From Deltaproteobacteria bacterium (GTDB lineage: Bacteria; Desulfobacterota; Desulfomonilia; UBA1062), in contig JAGOOG010000001.1 in assembly GCA_017992605.1 (NCBI GenBank), positions 236,496-300,495 of the forward strand: 64,000 bases of DNA. The letters are read 5' to 3'. How positions within the stretch are numbered: position 1 is the stretch's first letter; every line of letters starts with the position of its first letter. Made by a program: the position numbers and the translations under genes. Positions 17,092 through 25,791 of the stretch are shown piece by piece. The notes under the pieces were generated by a model that was not told where the DNA came from, ran no database searches, and worked only from the letters and a program-made list of their open reading frames with translations.

Positions 17092-18234
17092 GTGATAGGC
17101 AAGGCAAGGAGACCAGCTGTCCTGGTGCTGGAAGACGGCACCGTATTCAGGGGCAGTGTCTTTGCCGGTCATTCAGCGCGATTCGGGGAGGTCGTGTTCA
17201 ACACCGGCATGACCGGTTACCAGGAGATCCTCACCGACCCCTCCTACAAGGAGCAGATCCTCGTCATGACCTACCCCCTCATCGGCAACTACGGGGTCAA
17301 CGACGAGGACGTCGAATCGGCCGGGATCCATCTGGAGGGGTTCATTGTCCGAGAATACCAGCCCTTTCCGAGCAACTTCAGATCGAAGAGGACCCTGGCG
17401 GACTATCTGGAGGAACACCACCGGATCGGCATGGAGGGTGTCGACACCAGGGCCTTGACGAGGCACATCCGCACCAGGGGAGCCATGAGGGGGGTGGTGG
17501 CCACCGACGTGGACCATATCGATAACCTGATGGACAGGCTGAAAGGGTACCCGGGACTGGTGGACCGCGATATCGTGCAGGACGTGACGGGCGATGCAGC
17601 GTATCTCTGGCACGAGAACCGCAAGATCCCCATGGACACACCTCCTGCCAAGTCAGATCGTCCCCGTGTCATGGTCGTCGACTGCGGGGTCAAGCTCAAC
17701 ATCCTGAGGATGCTCGACAGGCATGGGTGCGAGGTCGTCGTGGTGCCCGCCCGGACTTCATCCCGCCACATCATGGCCATGGATCCCGACGGAGTCCTTC
17801 TCTCCAACGGGCCCGGAGATCCCGCCCCGCTGAGGTATCTCGTCGATACGGTCAGGGATCTCCTGGGCAGGGTGCCCATTTTCGGGATCTGTCTGGGTCA
17901 CCAGATCCTGGGACAGGCCCTGGGAGGTTCGACGGCAAAACTCAGGTTCGGTCACCACGGCGTAAACCAGCCCGTCAAGAACCTCCGCACAGGCAGGGTC
18001 GAGATCTCGTCCCAGAACCATGGATTCGTGGTCCTCACTGAAACCCTCCCGAGGGACACCCGCGTGACGCATGTGAACCTGAACGACAACACCCTCGAGG
18101 GGTTGAGTTTTCCAGGCCTGAAAGCCTTCAGTGTCCAGTACCATCCCGAGGCGGCCCCGGGCCCGCGTGACTCCGCGTACCTTTTCAGGGAGTACCTGCA
18201 ACTTATGGGGCGGCATACCCCCCATGGAGCATAG
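17092..18234 (+). CDS. carA: Carbamoyl-phosphate synthase small (glutaminase) subunit
   Basis: Glutamine amidotransferase subunit that supplies ammonia to CarB for arginine and pyrimidine synthesis; 380 residues, normal length. The N-terminal part has VLEDGTVFRG and FNTGMTGYQEILTDPSY. The class I GATase domain has the nucleophile near Cys267 in FGICLGHQ and the His/Glu pair near 351 and 353 in QYHPEA. The start is taken as GTG 17092, seven bases after GGAG; a TTG at 17086 has almost no spacer. The partner carB lies 7.5 kb downstream, separated by four amino-sugar genes, which is an unusual arrangement. It follows glnA by 80 bases and precedes the GlmS-like gene by 13. Confidence 0.93.
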   Translation: MIGKARRPAVLVLEDGTVFRGSVFAGHSARFGEVVFNTGMTGYQEILTDPSYKEQILVMTYPLIGNYGVNDEDVESAGIHLEGFIVREYQPFPSNFRSKRTLADYLEEHHRIGMEGVDTRALTRHIRTRGAMRGVVATDVDHIDNLMDRLKGYPGLVDRDIVQDVTGDAAYLWHENRKIPMDTPPAKSDRPRVMVVDCGVKLNILRMLDRHGCEVVVVPARTSSRHIMAMDPDGVLLSNGPGDPAPLRYLVDTVRDLLGRVPIFGICLGHQILGQALGGSTAKLRFGHHGVNQPVKNLRTGRVEISSQNHGFVVLTETLPRDTRVTHVNLNDNTLEGLSFPGLKAFSVQYHPEAAPGPRDSAYLFREYLQLMGRHTPHGA

Positions 18235-18247
18235 GGGATTGCCTGTA

Positions 18248-21200
18248 ATGCCTCTCGGATGTTATAGAGGGCATGCCGGGGTAACCCCGGGCAAGTCTCT
18301 GAATGGAGTGGATGTTATTTTCGACATGACACGGTGGATGAGGAACCTCATGCCGCGCAGCTGGAATGTGTTCATCGGTAAAGACCCGAGGACCGTCACC
18401 GGACCCGCCATCGTTTTCTTCCCCGTCCAGGACACCCTCTGTTGCTGCGGTCTCGCTGGTTTCGTCTGCATCAGGCGCGCCGAAGCGCACCTCGACATGC
18501 GCATCACCGACCGTATTGCCCGGGCGGTCGATACGGTATGCGCAGGCGGAGTCTCAGCCCTCATCGCCGGAAAGATCCCAAAGCAGTCATACCTGGGCCC
18601 GGAATCCCTGCACACGATAGGTGAGGAGGTCTCCCGCATCAAGCGTGACACCGACCTCCAGCATGCGCTCGGTTGCGGTCGCAGTCTCCTGCGTCTCACC
18701 GAGCTCTCGGAAAGGTTGAAGACCTTTGTTGACAGCGAGGACGCAGCCCTCGAGAAAGAGGCGAGGCGCTATGGTTCAGGGGACCTGGAGGCCATGACGT
18801 CGTCACTGGTGGCGCTCAAGGACATCACCTGGACGCTGAGAGAGGATATCATAAGGAACTACGAGAGGATCCTCGGTCTGGCCGGCGAGATGATGTACGA
18901 AGACTCCGGTTATTACGGCCGATTCCAGAAAATCAACGCGTGTCTCAATGCCCTCGACAGACTCGAGGTGCGCGGGAGGGACTCGGCAGGTCTGCAGGTG
19001 ATGGTGCAGTTCGAGAAGGCAGGGTCGATGCAGTCGCTGCGGCATGCCCTGGCACAGCAGGGGCTTTTGGAATCGTTCATGGCACGGTGCAGGCCCTCGG
19101 ACCTGATGAACGGGTCCATCCACCTTTCCGGAACGGTCCTGACCTTCACCTACAAGACCGCCCAGGTGACGGGTAAACTCGGCGAGAACACCGCAAAGCT
19201 GAGGAGATACATCAGCGAAGACGCCGTCCTCAAGGAGACCCTGGCGCACAGGTGTTCCACCGAGACCTTTCTCACCCATACCCGCTGGGCATCGGTGGGG
19301 GCCATCAACGAGATCAACTGCCACCCGGTGAACAGCCACACCGTGGACATCCCTCCCGGTGAGGAGAACGGCATTCCGGCCGTCATGAAGGAGTACCCGT
19401 TCTATGGAAAGGGTGCATGGACGATAAGCGCGGTGCTCAACGGTGATATAGACAACCACCACGTGTTGCGCGGCGCCATCGGGGAAGGGGGTGTCTCGGC
19501 GAGTCCCGATGTCACCACCGACACCAAGACCATCCCGCTGATGGTCGAACACTACCTCTACCAGGGCCATGACCTGAAGGAATCCTTCCGCAGGGCCGTG
19601 TGTGACTTCGAAGGATCCCATGCCGTTGCCATGGGGAGCAACATGGAGCCGGGCAAGGTCTTTCTGGCCCAGAAAGGCAGCGGACAGACCATCTACGTGG
19701 GTCTTCTCGACGACGGGTACATGTTCGCATCGGAGGTGTACGGCCTCGTCGAGGAGACACGGCGGTTCGTCAAGATGGACGGTGAAACGCCGCGCGTGCC
19801 GGGGGACCCGGCGACCCTGGGGCAGCTTTTCATCCTGCATGACGACCGGGGCCCGGGCCTCGGAGGCATCGAGGCCATGTCCTACGACGGGCACCCCCTG
19901 ATCCTCGGCGACAGGGACGTCAGCTTTGCGCAGATAACGACCCGAGACATCGACCGGGGCGAGCACCCCCACTTCCTCATAAAGGAGATACTCGACGCGC
20001 CTTCCTCCATCCGCAAGACCCTTCGCGGCAAGTATTTCATCAGCGAGGGCAGGGGGGTGGTTTTCAACCTCGACGAAGGGGTCGTGGACGGACGGACGCG
20101 GGAAGACCTGCGTCAGGGAAGGATCAGGAACATCTTCGTGGTCGGACAGGGCACGGCAGCGGTTGCGGCTGCCGCCGTCGCAGAGGCCATGGCCGTCTAC
20201 CTCAGAACCGCACCCGTTCGAGTCCATGCCCGGAAGTCCTCGGATCTGAGCGGGTTCCTGCTGGACGACGACATGTCTGATACCATCGTGATCGCCATTA
20301 CCCAGTCGGGGACCACCACGGACACGAACCGTGCCGTGTCCATGGCACGCCTCCGTGGGGCCAGGCTCATCGCCATCGTCAACCGAAGGCAATCGGACAT
20401 CACCACCAAGGTGGACGGTGTGTTCTACACGAGCGACGGGCGGGACATCGAGATGTCCGTGGCGTCCACCAAGGCATTCTATTCCCAGATCGTGGCAGGA
20501 TACGTGCTTGCGCTCTTCTTTGCGCAGCTGCTGAAAACCATGCCGGACGAAGCCATAGCACGCGACATCGAGACCCTCGAGGATGCACCGGATCTCATGA
20601 TGCGTGTCATACGGGGCAGGGATGCCATCCGCAAGTCCGCGTGGAACCTGGTCCGGAGAAAACAGTACTGGGCCGTGGTAGGCAGCGGCATCAACAAGGT
20701 GGCCTCGGACGAGGTCCGCATCAAGCTTTCCGAGCTCTGCTACAAGACCATTTCGTCGGACGTCATAGAGGACAAGAAACACATCGACCTGTCCTCCGAG
20801 CCGCTCATCCTCGTATGCGCCGCCGGGAGCCCCGAGATCGTGATCGACGACATCGTCAAGGATGTCGCCATCTTCAAGGCGCATGCAGCCACCGTGGTGG
20901 TCATCACCGACGAGGGAGAAGACCGCTTCGACGGCATCTCCGACGCCGTCGTCAGGGTGCCCCGTGCAGGATTCCCGCTCTCCGTTATCTTCAATACCCT
21001 GGCCGGCCACCTCTGGGGGTACTACGCAGCATGCAGCCTGGACGAGCTGGCATCTACCATGAAGGGTTTCAGAACGAGCCTGGCCGAAATAACACGGGGG
21101 CACCAGAGCAGGGAATACACGGTCTACGAGAGCATCGCTGACAGGGAGCTCCACAGGGCAATCGACACGTATGCCGCCGAGTTCAAGAGATGGCGTGCAA

Positions 21201-22033
21201 GGGGCGAACTCGCATCCATGAGCAACGAGGTGGCCTCGGACATCGCGCTGCTCTTCAAATACGCAAAGGGAAAGCTGCCCGTGGAAGATTTCTGGATGGA
21301 GTTCGAGGACAGGCGTGTCTCCTCCTCACCCATCGACATGCTCGACCTCACCCTGAAGCGTGCCGTGGACGAGCTCTCCCGTCCGGTCGACGCCATACGT
21401 CACCAGGCGAAGACCGTCACCGTCGGCACCAGCAGGAAGACGGAGACGCCACGGGGACCTGTCTTCGAGGTGTTCGGGGAGCTCGGGTTCACCCCGGAAA
21501 GCATCCGTGCCAAGGACGTCCTGACGCTCAAGAAACTGCAGTCCGCCATCGACAGGGTCAATGGTTACACCCTCTACGAAGTCGAGGGGCTCGACGAAGA
21601 CGGCATGCCCACCGAAGATTCCACGCTCGCCATTGTCAAGCGGATGGGCTCCGCCACCGGGATGACGTCGCGCTACGACAGGCCGGCACCCCTGAAGGGA
21701 ACCAAGAACACCATCGTCCGCACGCGCAAGGTGTACGCAGGGACCGGTCGCTCAGATGATGCCTCCATAGTCATCATCCCCATCCAGGGACCGAGACGTA
21801 TCATAACCCACCTGCTCCTGCTGCAGGTGGATTTCGACGAACGGATAGGGACCGAGCAGAAGAAGGACGTCATGGGCGTGAAGACAAACGACCTCATGAA
21901 CCTCATCAACGAATACAACATCCCCTGGAAGGACGCATACCTCGAAGGGCTTGCGGTCAAGTTCCTTCTCGGTGAGGACGTAGAGGTCATCAAGAACAGG
22001 ATATTCGAGCAGATCGGGAACCCTGCGGAATGA
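18248..22033 (+). CDS. Giant GlmS-like protein: interrupted class II GATase, two SIS domains, unknown C-terminal domain
   Basis: Protein of about 1261 residues, twice normal GlmS (about 600). The class II amidotransferase nucleophile motif CGLAGFV is internal, at Cys67 within a run of three cysteines (65-67), so a propeptide of about 66 residues would have to be cleaved. About 175 residues separate it from the next GATase motif RGRDSAG (about 242-248), where GlmS has about 25. Then come THTRWASVGAINEINCHP (about 343 on) and VLNGDIDNH (about 397). SIS domain 1 spans about 627-760 (ITQSGTTTDT, ASTKAF); SIS domain 2 about 806-935 with EDKKHIDL in place of the ELKHGP loop. About 320 C-terminal residues match nothing I recognise. 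Start 18248 has AGGGG ten bases upstream; ATG 18224 and ATG 18326 are alternatives. Likely makes glucosamine-6-phosphate or a related product. Confidence 0.8.
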   Translation: MPLGCYRGHAGVTPGKSLNGVDVIFDMTRWMRNLMPRSWNVFIGKDPRTVTGPAIVFFPVQDTLCCCGLAGFVCIRRAEAHLDMRITDRIARAVDTVCAGGVSALIAGKIPKQSYLGPESLHTIGEEVSRIKRDTDLQHALGCGRSLLRLTELSERLKTFVDSEDAALEKEARRYGSGDLEAMTSSLVALKDITWTLREDIIRNYERILGLAGEMMYEDSGYYGRFQKINACLNALDRLEVRGRDSAGLQVMVQFEKAGSMQSLRHALAQQGLLESFMARCRPSDLMNGSIHLSGTVLTFTYKTAQVTGKLGENTAKLRRYISEDAVLKETLAHRCSTETFLTHTRWASVGAINEINCHPVNSHTVDIPPGEENGIPAVMKEYPFYGKGAWTISAVLNGDIDNHHVLRGAIGEGGVSASPDVTTDTKTIPLMVEHYLYQGHDLKESFRRAVCDFEGSHAVAMGSNMEPGKVFLAQKGSGQTIYVGLLDDGYMFASEVYGLVEETRRFVKMDGETPRVPGDPATLGQLFILHDDRGPGLGGIEAMSYDGHPLILGDRDVSFAQITTRDIDRGEHPHFLIKEILDAPSSIRKTLRGKYFISEGRGVVFNLDEGVVDGRTREDLRQGRIRNIFVVGQGTAAVAAAAVAEAMAVYLRTAPVRVHARKSSDLSGFLLDDDMSDTIVIAITQSGTTTDTNRAVSMARLRGARLIAIVNRRQSDITTKVDGVFYTSDGRDIEMSVASTKAFYSQIVAGYVLALFFAQLLKTMPDEAIARDIETLEDAPDLMMRVIRGRDAIRKSAWNLVRRKQYWAVVGSGINKVASDEVRIKLSELCYKTISSDVIEDKKHIDLSSEPLILVCAAGSPEIVIDDIVKDVAIFKAHAATVVVITDEGEDRFDGISDAVVRVPRAGFPLSVIFNTLAGHLWGYYAACSLDELASTMKGFRTSLAEITRGHQSREYTVYESIADRELHRAIDTYAAEFKRWRARGELASMSNEVASDIALLFKYAKGKLPVEDFWMEFEDRRVSSSPIDMLDLTLKRAVDELSRPVDAIRHQAKTVTVGTSRKTETPRGPVFEVFGELGFTPESIRAKDVLTLKKLQSAIDRVNGYTLYEVEGLDEDGMPTEDSTLAIVKRMGSATGMTSRYDRPAPLKGTKNTIVRTRKVYAGTGRSDDASIVIIPIQGPRRIITHLLLLQVDFDERIGTEQKKDVMGVKTNDLMNLINEYNIPWKDAYLEGLAVKFLLGEDVEVIKNRIFEQIGNPAE

Positions 22034-22076
22034 CGCGGGAGGACCGCAGCAGTGAAACGACCATACGGAGGGAAAG

Positions 22077-23327
22077 ATGGACCTGAAGCCCCGATGTGGT
22101 GAAAGGATCGCAGAACTCATCGAGAAGGGGGTCGACATCCCCAACCCCCTCAGCCTGGATGTAGGGGAAGAAGTCGACCTCGACCGGATTTCGGCCTACA
22201 AGGTCAGGATATACCCCGGGTGCAGGATATACGGCAAGGACACCGTCATATCGTCCGGGTCACAGATAGGCCGCGAAGGTCCTGTCACCATCGAAGGCTG
22301 CCAGCTGGGCCGCGACGTCGAGCTCAAAGGCGGCTTTTTCAGCAAGTCCGTGTTCCTGGACAGGTCGAACATGGGGCTCGGTGCCCACGTCCGCGAGGGA
22401 TGCATCCTCGAGGAGGAGGCGGGTGGAGCCCACTGCGTGGGCCTCAAGCAGACCATACTCTTCCCGTTCGTGACGCTGGGCAGCCTCATCAATTTCTGCG
22501 ACTGCCTCATGGCCGGGGGCACGAGCCGGAAGGATCACAGCGAGGTGGGGAGCTCCTACATCCACTTCAATTTCACCCCTGACGGCGACAAGGCCACCGC
22601 CTCCCTCATCGGCGACGTCCCCCGGGGAGTCATGCTGAACCAGCCTGCCATATTCCTCGGAGGACAGGGCGGGATCGTCGGGCCGGTGCGCATGGGCTTC
22701 GGGAACGTGGTGGCTGCAGGCACGGTGCTCAGGGAGGACTGCCTTGCCGACAGCAGGCTGATCCCGGGCAGGAGCACGTCCGGAAAGGTCAAGGAGTATC
22801 GGTCCGCGCTGTACCCGAACCTGATTCGCGTCGCGGAGAACAACATCATCTATCTCGCAAACCTCGCGGCCTTGAGCGAGTGGTATGTCCACGTCCGCAA
22901 ACAGTTTCTCGATGGCCAGGAGTTCGGCCCGCTCATCCATGCGGGGCTCCTCGACAGGCTCTCGTCTGCCCGAAAGGAACGTCTCAAGAGATACGAGGCC
23001 TTCGCCAGGCGTGCCTCGGCCGCGGATCCATCCGGGTCTGAGGAAACACGGCGCCTGAGAAAGGAACTTGGTGGGACCGTCGACAAGATACAGGCACTAT
23101 GTGAAGACAAGGGTGTGCCGGATTCACCCGCGGCGGCATCGAGAGACACATTCCTCGCCGCAATGGAACGGGCGAGGCAGGGTGGTCCCGGCAGCTACAT
23201 CGAGACAATACAGGCCCTGCCTGCAGAGGTTTCTTCAGCGGGCACCCGGTGGCTCCGGGGCGTTGTCGAACACTTCTGCGCGGAGGCATCCCGGGCCATG
23301 CCCGGCCTGAGGCTGTTCGGGAAGTGA
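22077..23327 (+). CDS. GlmU-like left-handed beta-helix protein
   Basis: Protein of 416 residues without a nucleotidyltransferase domain. Residues about 40-240 show hexapeptide-repeat character (IYPGCRIYGKDTVISSGSQIG, stepping every six residues) and end in a segment much like the GlmU acetyltransferase domain (SYIHFNFTPDGDKATASLIGD, then GPVRMGFGNVVAAGTVLRED). The last 150 residues are helical and unassigned. The likely role is acetyl transfer or sugar-nucleotide chemistry on glucosamine phosphates, given its place between the GlmS-like gene and glmM, but uridylyl transfer cannot be supported from sequence. The ATG has GGAGGGAAAG directly upstream. It lies 43 bases after the GlmS-like gene and 37 before glmM. 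Confidence 0.7.
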   Translation: MDLKPRCGERIAELIEKGVDIPNPLSLDVGEEVDLDRISAYKVRIYPGCRIYGKDTVISSGSQIGREGPVTIEGCQLGRDVELKGGFFSKSVFLDRSNMGLGAHVREGCILEEEAGGAHCVGLKQTILFPFVTLGSLINFCDCLMAGGTSRKDHSEVGSSYIHFNFTPDGDKATASLIGDVPRGVMLNQPAIFLGGQGGIVGPVRMGFGNVVAAGTVLREDCLADSRLIPGRSTSGKVKEYRSALYPNLIRVAENNIIYLANLAALSEWYVHVRKQFLDGQEFGPLIHAGLLDRLSSARKERLKRYEAFARRASAADPSGSEETRRLRKELGGTVDKIQALCEDKGVPDSPAAASRDTFLAAMERARQGGPGSYIETIQALPAEVSSAGTRWLRGVVEHFCAEASRAMPGLRLFGK

Positions 23328-23364
23328 CATCGAGACCGATGACAATCGAGAGGGGGGACACATA

Positions 23365-24714
23365 ATGGGCAAACTCTTTGGCACGGATGGAATACGGGGA
23401 GAGGCAAACCGCTATCCCATGACCGCGGATATCGCGTTCAAGGTCGGTCAGGCCGTGACGTACCTTCTGCGGAAGCAGAACCACCGCACACGGGTCATCA
23501 TCGGCAAGGACACGCGCATATCGGGCTACATGCTCGAAAGCTCCCTTGAGGCAGGCATCACCTCCATGGGCGGCAATCCCTACCTGGTCGGCGTGCTGCC
23601 CACGCCCGGAATCGCCTTCATCGCGACCAGCATGCGCGCCGATGCGGGCATCGTCATATCGGCCTCCCACAATCCCTACGAGGACAACGGGATCAAGATC
23701 TTCGGCGGCAACGGGTTCAAGCTGTCCGACGAGCAGGAGAACACCATCGAGGACCTCATGCTGGGGGGGAAGCTCTCTGACTACCTGCCCCCGTCCAGGG
23801 ACATGGGCCAGGCCTTCCGCATGTATGACGCGAACGGCCGGTACGTCGTCTTTCTGAAGAACACCTTCCCCCGCGACCTGTCCATGGAGGGGATGAAGAT
23901 GGTCCTCGACACGGCCAACGGCGCCACCTACCGGGTTGCACCGGAAGCCTTCACCGAATTCGGCGCCGATGTGGAGGTCATCCACAACGTGCCCAACGGG
24001 GTGAACATAAACGACGGGTGCGGCTCCCAGCACACCGGCGACCTGAAGGAGAAGGTCCTTGAAACGGGTGCCGCCATTGGGCTGGCCTTTGACGGAGACG
24101 GCGACCGCCTCATTGCGGTGGATGAAAAGGGCAGGGAGATCACCGGAGACCAGATCCTCCTCATCTGCGCCAAGATCCTCAAGGAGGAGGGGAGGCTGAA
24201 GAACGACCTCCTGGTCAGCACGGTGATGAGCAATCTTGGGCTGCGGGTGGCGTGCAAGAAGTACGGCTTCACGCATCACGCCTCAAAGGTGGGGGACCGG
24301 TACGTGCTCGAGGACATGCTCGGCATGGGCGGCGTCATCGGCGGAGAGGAATCGGGCCACATGATCTTCCTCGACCACCACACCACGGGTGACGGCATCC
24401 TCACCGCCATGCAGCTCATCGCCGCCATGGTCAAATCAGGGAAACCGCTTTCCGAGCTCGCACGGCTCATGGACATCTTCCCGCAGAAGCTCATCAACGT
24501 GAACGTGAAGAGCAAGCCGGACATCTCCACCGTGCCGGAACTGAAGGACGCCGTCGCCCAGGTGGAACGCGAGCTCGGCGACGAGGGCCGCGTCCTCATA
24601 CGCTACTCCGGTACCCAGAACATGTGCCGGGTCATGGTGGAGGGCCCCACGGACACAGTCACCGAAAAGTATTGCACGCATCTGGCTGATCTCGTAAGAA
24701 AGACGATCGGCTGA
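23365..24714 (+). CDS. glmM: Phosphoglucosamine mutase
   Basis: Enzyme of 449 residues interconverting glucosamine-6-phosphate and glucosamine-1-phosphate on the way to peptidoglycan and LPS precursors. It starts MGKLFGTDGIRGEAN as in GlmM. The phosphoserine loop is SASHNPYEDNGIK, the Mg-binding loop DGDGDRLI, and the sugar-specificity loop GGEESGH. The phosphate-binding loop reads RYSGTQNMCRVMVEG where many GlmM proteins have GTEP, a substitution worth noting. A GAGGGGGG ribosome site precedes the ATG. Set within an amino-sugar gene run with the GlmS-like and beta-helix proteins upstream and a NagB-type gene downstream. Confidence 0.92.
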   Translation: MGKLFGTDGIRGEANRYPMTADIAFKVGQAVTYLLRKQNHRTRVIIGKDTRISGYMLESSLEAGITSMGGNPYLVGVLPTPGIAFIATSMRADAGIVISASHNPYEDNGIKIFGGNGFKLSDEQENTIEDLMLGGKLSDYLPPSRDMGQAFRMYDANGRYVVFLKNTFPRDLSMEGMKMVLDTANGATYRVAPEAFTEFGADVEVIHNVPNGVNINDGCGSQHTGDLKEKVLETGAAIGLAFDGDGDRLIAVDEKGREITGDQILLICAKILKEEGRLKNDLLVSTVMSNLGLRVACKKYGFTHHASKVGDRYVLEDMLGMGGVIGGEESGHMIFLDHHTTGDGILTAMQLIAAMVKSGKPLSELARLMDIFPQKLINVNVKSKPDISTVPELKDAVAQVERELGDEGRVLIRYSGTQNMCRVMVEGPTDTVTEKYCTHLADLVRKTIG

Positions 24715-24718
24715 GCGG

Positions 24719-24737
24719 GGGCCCCTCATCGGGGCCC
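24719..24737 (+). terminator. GC hairpin after glmM
   Basis: A 7-base-pair stem GGGCCCC/GGGGCCC with a 5-base loop, two bases after the glmM stop, without a T-run. May attenuate read-through to the next gene. Confidence 0.35.
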
Positions 24738-24773
24738 TGGCAGCACATTCCGGATAAAGGGGAGGTTTCGAGC

Positions 24774-25733
24774 GTGGGTATACAGATCATCGTTACCAGG
24801 GACTTTGCAGCCATGAGCGAAGCGGCTGCAGCTATAGCGAAGAAGAAGATCCTCGAGGCGTTGAGAAGGAAGGGGGAAGCAGTTCTGGGGCTCGCGACGG
24901 GCAATTCGCCGACCGGGCTGTACAAGCACCTGGCACGGGCGGCCAACAGGGGTGAATTCGATTCCGCACGGTGCCGGAGCTTCAATCTCGACGAGTACGT
25001 GGGCCTGCCGGGCGACAATGCCCAGCAGCGTGTCATGCACCCCGAGAGCTATGCCTTCTTCATGATCCAGGAACTGTTCAGCCTGTTGAAGAACAAGTTC
25101 ACGGAGACCTGTGTCCCCTATGGCTCGCTCATCGAACAGATGAGGCTCACGGCGGAGCTGAAGGCAAACCCGAAAGACTGGGAGGCCCTCGGAACGGACA
25201 AGGGAAAATCCATAGTGATCAGAGATGACCCGAAGTCCGGATATCTGGGCTGGGTGAAAAAGGACATACTGCAGGGCTACGCCCGGAAGGTCAGGAAAGC
25301 CGGGGGCATCGACCTCCAGATCATCGGTGTCGGGGGCAGGGGCCACGTTGCCTTCCACGAGTCGGGCATCCCCTTCAAGGGCAGCAGCGTCATGCTCGTC
25401 AAGCTCGACGACAACACGGTCGCCAACGCGGTGGCCGACGGACACTTCACGACGAAGAAGGAGTCCCCCAACTATGCCGTCTCCATGGGAGCCGAGCTTG
25501 TCTACAAGGCAAAGAAGGTTATCCTCCTGGCAAACGGGGAGCGCAAGGTCGAGCCGGTCACCCAGTCGATACTCGGCGATCCATCGCCGGAGATACCGAT
25601 ATCCTATGGTCAGATCTATGCCAGACGCGGTGGAGAGCTGGTCTACGTCCTTGACAGGATTGCGGGGAAAGACCTGCTCGCCAACAAAAAGGCACTGGCC
25701 GCAAAGGGCGTGACGATCAGGGAGATCCGCTGA
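24774..25733 (+). CDS. nagB: Glucosamine-6-phosphate deaminase (NagB family)
   Basis: Protein of 319 residues, longer than NagB (about 266). It has GLATGNSPTGLYKHL near residue 40, FNLDEYVGLPG with the catalytic Asp, and IGVGGRGHVAFHESG for the ring-opening region, all NagB signatures. An insertion of about 50 residues after the helix near residue 110 explains the extra length. NagB reversibly converts glucosamine-6-phosphate to fructose-6-phosphate and ammonia. Next to glmM in an operon rich in nitrogen-assimilation genes, it could run in the synthetic direction using free ammonia, but that is inference. The start is a GTG at 24774, eight bases after GGGGAGG. Confidence 0.85.
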   Translation: MGIQIIVTRDFAAMSEAAAAIAKKKILEALRRKGEAVLGLATGNSPTGLYKHLARAANRGEFDSARCRSFNLDEYVGLPGDNAQQRVMHPESYAFFMIQELFSLLKNKFTETCVPYGSLIEQMRLTAELKANPKDWEALGTDKGKSIVIRDDPKSGYLGWVKKDILQGYARKVRKAGGIDLQIIGVGGRGHVAFHESGIPFKGSSVMLVKLDDNTVANAVADGHFTTKKESPNYAVSMGAELVYKAKKVILLANGERKVEPVTQSILGDPSPEIPISYGQIYARRGGELVYVLDRIAGKDLLANKKALAAKGVTIREIR

Positions 25734-25791
25734 TCTGCACATCGAGCTTCAGGTCATGGGGGAATCATCGGGGACACAGACAAGGTGAACT

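Noticed and set aside
17012..18247. glmS ribozyme in front of the GlmS-like gene
   Set aside because: Only 13 bases separate it from carA, leaving no room for the ribozyme, and no matching core sequence was seen.
18131..18247. Earlier start for the GlmS-like protein at 18131, overlapping carA by about 100 bases
   Set aside because: The extra residues are the out-of-frame reading of the carA C-terminus and have no ribosome site; starts at 18224, 18248 or 18326 are more credible.
18803..21154. Long minus-strand open frame (about 780 codons) opposite the GlmS-like gene
   Set aside because: Same reason: low-complexity Gly/Val/His-rich translation with no domain, opposite a gene with readable GATase and SIS motifs.
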